A program made the position numbers and the translations under genes. Source: Akkermansia muciniphila (GTDB taxonomy: Bacteria; Verrucomicrobiota; Verrucomicrobiia; Limisphaerales; BJHT01). Taken from it: a stretch of 64,000 nucleotides of DNA. Every line of letters begins with the position of its first letter. Positions within the stretch are counted from its first letter, which is position 1. Under the pieces are notes generated by a model. That model was not told the DNA's origin, did not search any database, and was given only the letters and a program-made list of their open reading frames with translations. The stretch spans positions 1-64,000 of the forward strand of contig CAMAUZ010000011.1 in the NCBI GenBank assembly GCA_945861535.1. Direction: 5' to 3'. Of the stretch, positions 36,541-44,426 are shown piece after piece.

Positions 36541-38931
36541 ATGAAATTTACTTCCTTCGCCATGCTGCTGACTGTCGTCGGGCTCGTCGCCGTTGTCGGC
36601 GAGCCGACGCGCGCGCTAGCTGCGGCCCCGAAGGCGGCGGCGGTCACGCCGCGGCACGATCCGCCGGACATGCCGTTCCGGGCCGCGCCCACGCCGGCGG
36701 CCACGCGCAGCATTGCCATCGCGGTGAGCACCAATCTCCACGTCGGTTTCGACACCGACCTCTGCCGCATCCACACCGTCTGGCGCGGACGCGGTCTCAA
36801 CCTCTACGGCCCGCAATACAGCTTCGCCAAATCACCCTTCATCTCGACCTTCGACGGCGAGGTGGTGTGGACCATGCCGCCCTCCTATCCGTGGGCTGTT
36901 GGAAAAATCCCCGAAACTGGTCTTCCGGAAAGACCGGAGAAACTGGGTTTCCGTGAGGTGACGACGACGGACTGGGGAAACAGAACTACAACCGCCATTC
37001 ACCACCGCTGCGAGACTGTCGGAAGTCCGGCAGGTATCCACGAATCGTATGGTTACGAACTGGTGGGCGGGACTAAGGCGCTCGTTCGCAACTTCAAATT
37101 TGTTCAGCCACTGTCGGGACCTCTCTATTATCTGGCTCACGCCGAGGAGGGCGACCCAATCCGCATCCCAAACCATGACGATGCGATCATCATCCAACGA
37201 AAGTCAGACGTACTCTTGGTTATCGCCCGCGGCCCGGCCCGTGGCAAATGGCATGCCGTATCCGGGAATGTGGAATACCCGGTCGAACGCATAAGTGAGA
37301 CCGGAATGGAGAAGGGAAACGCCCGTGTGTTGGTCAAGCGGCGAGAAACTCGGCTCTGGGTAGAAACTTCCAACAATACGGGTGACCATTGTTCAATCGT
37401 AACCGCCGTTCTTCCCGCGGAAGCACAGGCTCTGGAGGCGCTCAGACTCGACGCCAAAAAGACGGATTCCGAGGTGGAAGCAGCGCAACGGCTCACCTAC
37501 CGACGGGACAACAACGGTCTCGTGAAGATATTCCAACCGATGCCCTCAGTCCGTCCGAGCGTGGCGGGCAATGCCTATTTTCGGGTCGAGAACTTCCCAG
37601 TCCCGAAGGATGCTGAATTGCTCTTCACTGGCATGGATTTCTACACGAATGGAAATCTGGCCGTCACCACTTGGGTTGGGGATGTCTTCATCATTGATGG
37701 TGCCACCGGGCCGTTGGAGAAAGCCCGGTATCGCCGGGTTGCACGTGGGCTGCTCGAACCAATGGGGGTGGTCGCCAACTCCAAGTTACCAGAAAGGTCT
37801 GAACTCATGTCTATTGCCCAGAAATCTGAGCTTACCGGCGTGTCCGTCGCGACTGAGTCTGGAAAGCAGTCATTAGGGTGTTACCGAGGAAGTGCTGACT
37901 GGGACTATTCCGGGCACTACAACGCTTTTGTTTATGGCCCTGTCATGGATCGCAAAGGGCAACCAATCGTCGCCATGGCTGGGCACGCGGGCCGATGGGA
38001 CCTGAAGCACATGGGCTGGGCGCTGCGAATTCGCACCGATGGCACGGCCGAACCCATCGCCAGCGGCCTGCGCGAGCCCAACGGCATCGGCACCTTCGGG
38101 CCGGAGCGCGACCTGTTCGTGACGGACAACCAGGGCAACTGGATCGCGGCGTGTAAGTTGAACCACATTCAGCAGGGAAGGTTTTATGGGCATCCCAGTT
38201 CCAAGCCCGCGCCCGAGAGTGAGTATGGCAAGACTACTAAGTTCGATCCGCCGGCGGTCTGGTTTCCCTACAAGCTCGTCCGTTCGGCTTCGGGTTTTGT
38301 CGAGATTCCCGATGATCGCTTCGGGCCGTTCAAGGGTCAGTTGCTGGTCGGGGATTTTCAGAACGCGCTCGTCACCCGCGTGTTTCTGGAAAAGGTGAAC
38401 GGAGAATATCAGGGCGCGGTGTGGCCGATGTTGAAGGGCTTTCTCTCGGGCGTGAACCGGCTGGCGTTCGGTCCCGATGGCAATCTCTATGTCGGTGGCT
38501 GTCAGCGGACGTGGGCGGCCGTCGCACCGCTCGAGGCCGCCCTGGAACGCGTGAGTTTCACTGGCAAGGTGCCGTTTGAAATCCGCGAGGCCCGCGCACG
38601 GGTGGATGGCTTCGAGCTTGTCTTCACCCAGCCCGTCGATCCCGCCACCGCCGGCAATGTCGAGAGCTATGACGTGGGGCAGTATAACTACCGCTACAGC
38701 GCCAAATACGGTTCGCCCGAATTGGACCACGACGGCCGTGAGAACCGCTCCACCGCGATAACTGTCACCAAGGCTGAAGTCTCCGCCGACCGCCTGACCG
38801 TGCGCCTGCGCCTGCAAGGCTGGAAGACGGGCTATGTCACCTCGGTCCGCGGGACTGATGTGAAAAGCGCGAAGGGTGAAGGGCTGTGGAATCCCACGTT
38901 TTACTACACGTTGAACCAGCTGCCGAAGTAG
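36541..38931 (+). CDS. Large secreted sorbosone-dehydrogenase-like protein (DUF6797-type)
   Basis: 796 residues. A signal peptide (about 1-28) is followed by a region with DTDLCRIHTVWRGRGLNLYG and then a long beta-rich body. FYTNGNLAVTTWVGDVFIIDG and LREPNGIGTFGPERDLFVTD resemble glucose/sorbosone-dehydrogenase propeller blades. The C-terminal segment (FELVFTQPVDPATAGN) matches the end of PVC DUF6797 proteins. No CxxCH is present. Codon usage between about 36890 and 37990 is visibly less GC-biased than on either side. Annotation to family rests on memory of PVC proteins. Confidence 0.7.
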   Translation: MKFTSFAMLLTVVGLVAVVGEPTRALAAAPKAAAVTPRHDPPDMPFRAAPTPAATRSIAIAVSTNLHVGFDTDLCRIHTVWRGRGLNLYGPQYSFAKSPFISTFDGEVVWTMPPSYPWAVGKIPETGLPERPEKLGFREVTTTDWGNRTTTAIHHRCETVGSPAGIHESYGYELVGGTKALVRNFKFVQPLSGPLYYLAHAEEGDPIRIPNHDDAIIIQRKSDVLLVIARGPARGKWHAVSGNVEYPVERISETGMEKGNARVLVKRRETRLWVETSNNTGDHCSIVTAVLPAEAQALEALRLDAKKTDSEVEAAQRLTYRRDNNGLVKIFQPMPSVRPSVAGNAYFRVENFPVPKDAELLFTGMDFYTNGNLAVTTWVGDVFIIDGATGPLEKARYRRVARGLLEPMGVVANSKLPERSELMSIAQKSELTGVSVATESGKQSLGCYRGSADWDYSGHYNAFVYGPVMDRKGQPIVAMAGHAGRWDLKHMGWALRIRTDGTAEPIASGLREPNGIGTFGPERDLFVTDNQGNWIAACKLNHIQQGRFYGHPSSKPAPESEYGKTTKFDPPAVWFPYKLVRSASGFVEIPDDRFGPFKGQLLVGDFQNALVTRVFLEKVNGEYQGAVWPMLKGFLSGVNRLAFGPDGNLYVGGCQRTWAAVAPLEAALERVSFTGKVPFEIREARARVDGFELVFTQPVDPATAGNVESYDVGQYNYRYSAKYGSPELDHDGRENRSTAITVTKAEVSADRLTVRLRLQGWKTGYVTSVRGTDVKSAKGEGLWNPTFYYTLNQLPK

Positions 38932-39030
38932 GCACCGCAGCCGCGGATTCAAAAGGCTCCCGCAGCTTCAGGGCGCCCGCAGATTAGTTTTTCCATCTGT
39001 GGTCGGTTTGAATCGGTGGGAAGGCACGCA

Positions 39031-39258
39031 GGTTCGGAGTTCCGGCTTTAGCCGGCGGAACGGGGAAGGGAGAGCGACTGGCAGCATTTCACGGCGCGCG
39101 TATTCGTAGCGCTTGCCGGCTAAAGGCGGGACTCCAAACCTCCGCCCCGGTTCGGAGTTCCGGCTTTAGCCGGCGGGACGGGGAGGGGAGAGCGACTGGT
39201 AGAATGTCACGGCCCGCGTATTCGGAGCGCCCGCCGCCTAAAGGCGGAACTCCAAACT
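39031..39258. repeat. Tandem duplication of a 115-base palindromic unit
   Basis: Two near-identical units (39031-39139 and 39149-39258) each begin GGTTCGGAGTTCCGGCTTTA and end with AAAGGCGG(G/A)ACTCCAAAC, so each unit is itself an inverted repeat. They fill the convergent gap between the propeller gene and the LytTR gene, a good position for a bidirectional terminator. Confidence 0.9.
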
Positions 39259-40020
39259 TTAGTCCAGCCCGAGTTGATGCAGCTTCGAGCGATGGCTCCG
39301 GCTGAGGGTGAGCTGGGTGTCGTTGCGCAGAATCACGGCGTAGTCGCCGTGGAAGAGCGGTTTCAATTCCCGGATTTGCTCGATGTTCACAATGGTCGAG
39401 CGGCTGATGCGGACAAATTGATCGGTGGCAAGCCGGGCCTCCAGCGCGGTCATGGTCTCGCGCAGCATGTACGCTTCCTTGCCCACGTGCAGGTTTACGT
39501 AATTGTCCGCGGCCTCGATCCAGTCCACGTCGGTGGTTTTGAGAAACAGGATGCGGCCGCCGGACTTGACCACGAGGCGGTCGGCGCGTTTGGCCTCGGG
39601 CTTCAGAAAGGTGCGCAGCGACGAAAGGTGTTTGCCGAGACGCTGGGCCATGCCTTCGTGAACCAGTTCCTTGGCCCGCTCAACGGCCGTGTGGAAACGT
39701 TCCTTGTCGAAGGGCTTCACCAGATAGTCCGCCGCCTGGGCGTCGAAGGCCTGCGCCGCAAATCTCTCGTGGGCGGTGACGAAGACGAACACCGGCTTCT
39801 GTTGATCGCCCACTTCCTTGATGGTGGCGAAACCGTTGAGGCCGGGCATTTCCACGTCCATGAAAACGAGGTCGGGTGCCTGCTTGCGGATGGCGGCGAG
39901 GGCCTCCTGGCCGTCGGCGCATTCTCCGAGCACTTCGATGTCCGGTTCGTTCTGCAACAGGTTGTTGAGAACTTTGCGGGCCAGCGGTTCGTCATCGACG
40001 ATCAACGAGCGAATCTTCAT
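39259..40020 (-). CDS. LytTR-family response regulator
   Basis: 253 residues from the ATG at 40020. Receiver domain at 1-118 with the phosphoacceptor D55 (LVFMDVEMPG), DD at 9-10 and the conserved Lys in YLVKPFDK. LytTR DNA-binding domain at about 150-253 (WIEAADNYVNLHVG, FVRISRSTIVN, LSRSHRSKL). It would be phosphorylated by a LytS-type kinase, not encoded nearby. The upstream open frame to 40449 is repeat sequence. Confidence 0.93.
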   Translation of the reverse strand: MKIRSLIVDDEPLARKVLNNLLQNEPDIEVLGECADGQEALAAIRKQAPDLVFMDVEMPGLNGFATIKEVGDQQKPVFVFVTAHERFAAQAFDAQAADYLVKPFDKERFHTAVERAKELVHEGMAQRLGKHLSSLRTFLKPEAKRADRLVVKSGGRILFLKTTDVDWIEAADNYVNLHVGKEAYMLRETMTALEARLATDQFVRISRSTIVNIEQIRELKPLFHGDYAVILRNDTQLTLSRSHRSKLHQLGLD

Positions 40021-40223
40021 TGCCAAATCAGTAGGTTCATCCGCCGCCCTCCGCCGCCGACGGGGAATCCGAGGGCGAACGAGAAACGGCTGGCTTGACC
40101 AATAGCTATATCGGCGGTCATCCGCGTGCGCTTGAGGGGAACCTGCCGGAAAGCCGGGGCGGGGTGGGGCTGGGCAAGGGCGGGGATCGTGAAGGATCGG
40201 GGCGCGCGACGGGCGGGGCGCGG

Positions 40224-40361
40224 GTGGGGCAGCCATCCTTGCCTGCCGGTTCACGGGGCATCCCTGCCCCGTGTTCCTGCGGCCGCCGGTCGTAAGTTCG
40301 CCGCGAGAAACGGGCGGCAGGATGCCGCCCGAACCGGCAGGCTGGAAGCCTGCCCCACAGC
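40224..40361. repeat. Palindromic cassette, family F, copy 2
   Basis: The same hairpins as at 17286-17407 but in opposite orientation: GGCAGCCATCCTTGCCTGCC, GGGGCATCCCTGCCCC, GGGCGGCAGGATGCCGCCC. It lies between the divergent LytTR and prfB genes. The rest of 40021-40508 contains no recognised gene. Confidence 0.85.
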
Positions 40362-40508
40362 ATCGCGGCCTCCACACTTCTGATCGTGCTTGCGGGATTG
40401 CGCCAACGCGTACGGATCGTTGCAAGCGACTGCGCCTCCGCCCTCGCACCCTTCCCCACCGCAGAATTTCCTTTGGTCCCGCCGCCCTTCCCCTTTAGCT
40501 TCGCGCCC

Positions 40509-41655
40509 ATGTTCGAACCGATCACCGCCCAAATCGCCACCTGCGCCGAGAAGCTTACGCACCTGCGGAGGTTTCTTTGACGTCCCCAACGCGCAGAAGC
40601 GGTTGTTGGAACTGGACGCTCTGATGACCCAGGACAATTTCTGGACCAACCGCGAGCAGGCCCAGAAGTTCATCGACGAGTCCAACACCCTCCGCCGCCG
40701 CGTCGAGCCGCTGGGCGAGGCCGAGAAGAACCTCGACGATTTCCGCGTCATGCTCGAGCTCGGTGCGGACGAACCGCCCGCCGCCCAGGCCACGCTCGAA
40801 GCCGAGCTGCTCCGCGACCTCGGGAAGTTCACCAAGAATCTCGACGCGCTCGAGCTGCGGGTTCTCCTCAACGGCCCGCTCGACAAGAACAACTGCATTC
40901 TCTCGATCAATGCCGGCGCGGGCGGCACCGAGTCGTGCGACTGGGCCAGCATGTTGCTCCGCATGTATCAACGCTGGTGCGAAGCCCGCGGCTGGACGGT
41001 GGAAATCACCGACGCGCTCGAAGGCGAGTCCGCCGGTCTCAAGAGCGTCACGATGCTCGTCACCGGCGAGAACACCTACGGCTTTTGCAAAGCCGAGCGC
41101 GGCGTTCACCGGCTCGTGCGCATTTCGCCCTTCGACTCGAACAAGCGCCGGCACACCAGCTTTGCCAGTGTTGATGTCATCGCCGAGATCGCCGAGCAGT
41201 CGGCCGACATCACGATTCCTCCGGTCGAGTTGCAGGTGGACACTTATCGCGCCGGCGGCAAGGGCGGGCAGAACGTGAACAAAGTCGAGACCGCCGTCCG
41301 CATCACGCACTTGCCCACGGGTCTCGTGGCCGCGTCGCAGGGCCAGCGTTCTCAACATCAGAACCGCGCCGCCGCGATGACCCTCCTCATCTCGAAACTC
41401 TTCGCGCTCCGGCAAGACGAGCAGAAGGCCGAAATGGAGCGCTTCTACGGCGAGAAGGGCAGCGTCTCGTGGGGCAACCAGATTCGCAGCTATGTCTTCC
41501 AGCCGTATCGCCTCGTGAAGGACCTCCGCACCGGCTGCCAAACCAGCGACGTGCAGGCGGTGATGGATGGCGACCTCGACGCGTTCGTCCACGCCTGGCT
41601 GCGCGCCGGCGGGCCGATGAAGCGGATGCAGGGGGTGAAGGATGAGGACGAGTAG
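40509..41655 (+). CDS. prfB: Peptide chain release factor 2 with programmed +1 frameshift
   Basis: Two overlapping frames. Frame one starts at ATG 40509 and reads 23 codons ([20 protein letters not shown]...) to a TGA at 40578-40580. Frame two continues from GAC at 40579 to 41655, giving 381 residues in total. The junction CTT TGA C with the upstream GGAGG is the classical prfB autoregulatory site, where scarce RF2 favours frameshifting. RF2 marks are all present: SPF at [12 protein letters not shown] and GGQ at [14 protein letters not shown]. It releases peptides at UGA and UAA. It is followed by trpC after 189 bases. Confidence 0.97.
40567..40581 (+). promoter_or_regulatory. prfB: prfB programmed frameshift site
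   Basis: GGAGG TTT CTT TGA C. The Shine-Dalgarno-like GGAGG is three bases before the slippery CTT, followed by the UGA stop and C, as in E. coli prfB. Both frames encode RF2-like sequence on each side. Confidence 0.95.
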
Positions 41656-41844
41656 GAAGTACTCAGTGATTAGTAATTAGTGAGTGGTGCCCGGCCTGCT
41701 GCTTGACCAGAGCGGCCATCGGAGCGACAAACACGGCGTGAACACGGACACCGTCAGGAAACAAATCCCCGCGAACCTTCTCGGATATCCCCGTCGCCAA
41801 GATTTCGAAACCAACCCTTCTCGGAAAGGTGAAGTAATTTTCCT

Positions 41845-42648
41845 GTGAACATCCTCGACACCATCGTCGCCCAGAAACAACTCGAGGTCGCCCGGCTCCC
41901 CGCGCGCCTGCTCGCCGCGGGCGATCTGCGCGACGCTCTCCTCGAACGCGACGAACCCCGCGACTTCCTCGCCGCCCTCCGCCGCGGCGCGCCCGTCGCC
42001 CTCATCGCCGAGGTCAAGAAAGCCTCGCCCTCCGCCGGGATCATCCGCGCCGATTTCGATCCCGTGCGCATCGCCCGCGACTACGAGCGCGCCGGGGCCA
42101 GTTGCCTCTCGGTGCTCACCGACGAGAAGTTTTTCCAAGGCTCGCTCGATTACCTCCGCCAGATCCGCGCCGCTGTGAAACTCCCGCTGCTGCGCAAGGA
42201 TTTCATCATCGACGAACGCCAGATCCTCGAGGCCATCGAGTGGGGTGCGGATGCCGTCCTCCTCATCGTTGCGATCCTCACCGACGAGCAGCTCCGCCAC
42301 TTCCACACGCTCGCCCGCGCCGCCGGACTGGCCGCGCTGGTCGAGGTTCACGACGAGGCCGAACTCGACCGCGCCCTCGCCGCCGGGGCCGAACTCATCG
42401 GCGTCAACAACCGCAATCTAAAAGCCTTCACCGTCGATCTCGGCACCACCGAGCGCCTTGCCGCCCGGCTCGCCGAGCCGCTCCGCACCGGGGCGAAACT
42501 CCTCGTCGCCGAGAGCGGTATCCATACCGCCTCGGATGTCCAGCGCCTCGCCCACTGCGGCGCGCGCGCCATTCTCGTGGGCGAATCCCTGATGCGCCAC
42601 GCCGACATTCCCGCCAAGGTCCGCGAACTCCTCGGCCCCGCACCGTAA
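41845..42648 (+). CDS. trpC: Indole-3-glycerol-phosphate synthase
   Basis: 267 residues from a GTG start. The TIM-barrel active site includes IAEVKKASPSAG, LLRKDFIID, GVNNRNLKAF and AESGIHT. It catalyses closure of the indole ring in tryptophan synthesis. The gene stands between prfB and a phosphatase regulator; no other trp gene is in the window. Confidence 0.96.
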   Translation: MNILDTIVAQKQLEVARLPARLLAAGDLRDALLERDEPRDFLAALRRGAPVALIAEVKKASPSAGIIRADFDPVRIARDYERAGASCLSVLTDEKFFQGSLDYLRQIRAAVKLPLLRKDFIIDERQILEAIEWGADAVLLIVAILTDEQLRHFHTLARAAGLAALVEVHDEAELDRALAAGAELIGVNNRNLKAFTVDLGTTERLAARLAEPLRTGAKLLVAESGIHTASDVQRLAHCGARAILVGESLMRHADIPAKVRELLGPAP

Positions 42649-42669
42649 ACCAACCCCGCACGCCCGCTT

Positions 42670-44196
42670 ATGCCCCAGCCCCTCCGATTGCTGCTGGTCG
42701 AGGACTCCGAGATCGACGCACTCCTCATGACCACTTGGCTCGCGCGCGGCGGCTTCCAGCTCCAGACCCGTCGCGTGCTCAAGGTCGATGATTTCGAGCG
42801 CGCCCTCGCCGAGGAAACCTGGGACGTCATCATCTCCGACTACAATCTCCCGAGCTTCGACGCGCTCTCCGCGCTGCGTCTCTATCAGGGCAAAAACCTC
42901 GACGTCCCCTTCATCATCGTCTCCGGCGGCATCGGCGAGGAAACGGCCGTCGCCGCCATGCGCGCCGGCGCGCACGATTACGTGATGAAGGACAACCTCC
43001 ACCGGCTCGCCCCCGCCGTGGAACGCGAGCTCCGCGAAGCCGAAGTCCGCACCGCCCGCCGCCGCGCCGAACTCGCCCTGCGCGAAAGCGAGGAACGCTA
43101 CCGCGCGCTCTGGGAGACCGCGACCGACGCCGTCTTGCTGCTCGACGAATCCGGCACCATCCGGTTCGCCAATCCCGCCGTCGCCCAGGTCTTCGGCCAC
43201 ACCCCTGAGCAAGCCGTCGGGCTGCCCTTCGCCGCCCTGTTCCCAGCCCGCCTCGCCGCCGAACACACCCAGACCATGACTGCCGCCGCGGCCAATATTT
43301 CCGGCCCGCAACGGCCCATTCTCGAAAGCGTCTGCGTGCGCCGCGACGGCCGCGAATTCCCGGTCGAACTGATGGTCAACCGCCTCCCCCTGCCCGGCCG
43401 CAACTGGCTCGTCGCCTTCGTCCGCGACGTGATGGAACTCAAGCGCGCCAAGGCGCAACTGCATGAGAACGAGGAGCAATTTCGCGTCGCCCGCGAGATT
43501 CAGCAGCGCCTCTTTCCCAAGGCCGCCCCGCAGCTCGCGAACATTGAAATCTCCGGCTTCTCCCTGCCCGCCGACGCGATCGGCGGCGACTATTTCGACT
43601 ATATTCCCCTGCTCCGCGGCCGCTGGGGATTCGTCGTGGGCGATGTCACAGGCCACGGTCTCGGACCCTCGTTGCTCATGGCGGAGACCCGCGCCTGCCT
43701 CCGGGTGCTCGCGCAAACGCACGAGGCCGCGGGCGACATCCTCAGCCAAGCGAACCGCATGCTCTCCGGCGACGTCGGCGAAGAACGCTACGTCACCCTG
43801 CTTCTCGCCAGCATCGACCCCGTCGCGCGGACGCTGAATTTCGCCAACGCCGGCCATCCCGCGGCGGTCCTGTTCGACCGCGACGGCGTCGTCAAGGCCA
43901 CGCTCAAACGCTCCGGCCCGCCCCTCGGTGTCCGATCCGGGTCCGAATACGCGACGTCACCCGAGCTGCCCCTCCACCCCGGCGACCTGCTGCTGCTCAT
44001 GACCGACGGCATCGAGGAAGCCATGTCGCCGGCCGAGGAATTCTACGGCACCGAGCGCGCCTGCGACGTCGTGCGCGCACACCGCGAGCAACCGGCCGCC
44101 GCCATCGTCGCCGCCCTGGCCGCCGCCGTCGGCGACTTCTCCCGCACCACCGTCCAGCTCGACGACCTCACCGCCATCGTCGTGAAAGTGCTCTGA
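42670..44196 (+). CDS. REC-PAS-PP2C serine phosphatase
   Basis: 508 residues. Receiver domain 1-125 with D57 (IISDYNLP) and Lys in DYVMKDN; PAS domain about 140-258 (YRALWETATDAVLLLD...). The SpoIIE/RsbU-type PP2C domain runs from about 290 to 508 with EIQQRLFPKAAP, IGGDYFDY, VGDVTGHGLGPSLLM and TDGIEEAMS. It probably dephosphorylates an anti-sigma antagonist under control of a kinase. Starts 21 bases after trpC, so cotranscription is likely. Confidence 0.93.
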   Translation: MPQPLRLLLVEDSEIDALLMTTWLARGGFQLQTRRVLKVDDFERALAEETWDVIISDYNLPSFDALSALRLYQGKNLDVPFIIVSGGIGEETAVAAMRAGAHDYVMKDNLHRLAPAVERELREAEVRTARRRAELALRESEERYRALWETATDAVLLLDESGTIRFANPAVAQVFGHTPEQAVGLPFAALFPARLAAEHTQTMTAAAANISGPQRPILESVCVRRDGREFPVELMVNRLPLPGRNWLVAFVRDVMELKRAKAQLHENEEQFRVAREIQQRLFPKAAPQLANIEISGFSLPADAIGGDYFDYIPLLRGRWGFVVGDVTGHGLGPSLLMAETRACLRVLAQTHEAAGDILSQANRMLSGDVGEERYVTLLLASIDPVARTLNFANAGHPAAVLFDRDGVVKATLKRSGPPLGVRSGSEYATSPELPLHPGDLLLLMTDGIEEAMSPAEEFYGTERACDVVRAHREQPAAAIVAALAAAVGDFSRTTVQLDDLTAIVVKVL

Positions 44197-44221
44197 GTTT
44201 GGAAGCGGCAGTTGGAACTGG

Positions 44222-44348
44222 GAAACCACGGATAAACACCGATAAACACGGGAGGAAACGGGTTTCCGTTGCTTCCCTTCTTGGGTGAATCCCGAACCCG
44301 TGAAATCCCCGTTCCGATCCGTGTTAATCCGTGTCCATCCGTGGTTAA
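44222..44348. repeat. Palindromic cassette, B-like (ACCACGGATAAACACC)
   Basis: Arms 44222-44250 (AAACCACGGATAAACACCG) and 44313-44348 (inverted, ATCCGTGTTAATCCGTG) lie between convergent genes, with AACGGGTTTCCGTT hairpin between them. Confidence 0.85.
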
Positions 44349-44426
44349 AATGCTTTTTCCGGTTGAACCGCCCGGAGCGCGGCCCAGTCCGCAAACACTG
44401 GTGAAGCCCGCTACCTCCCCGCGCCG

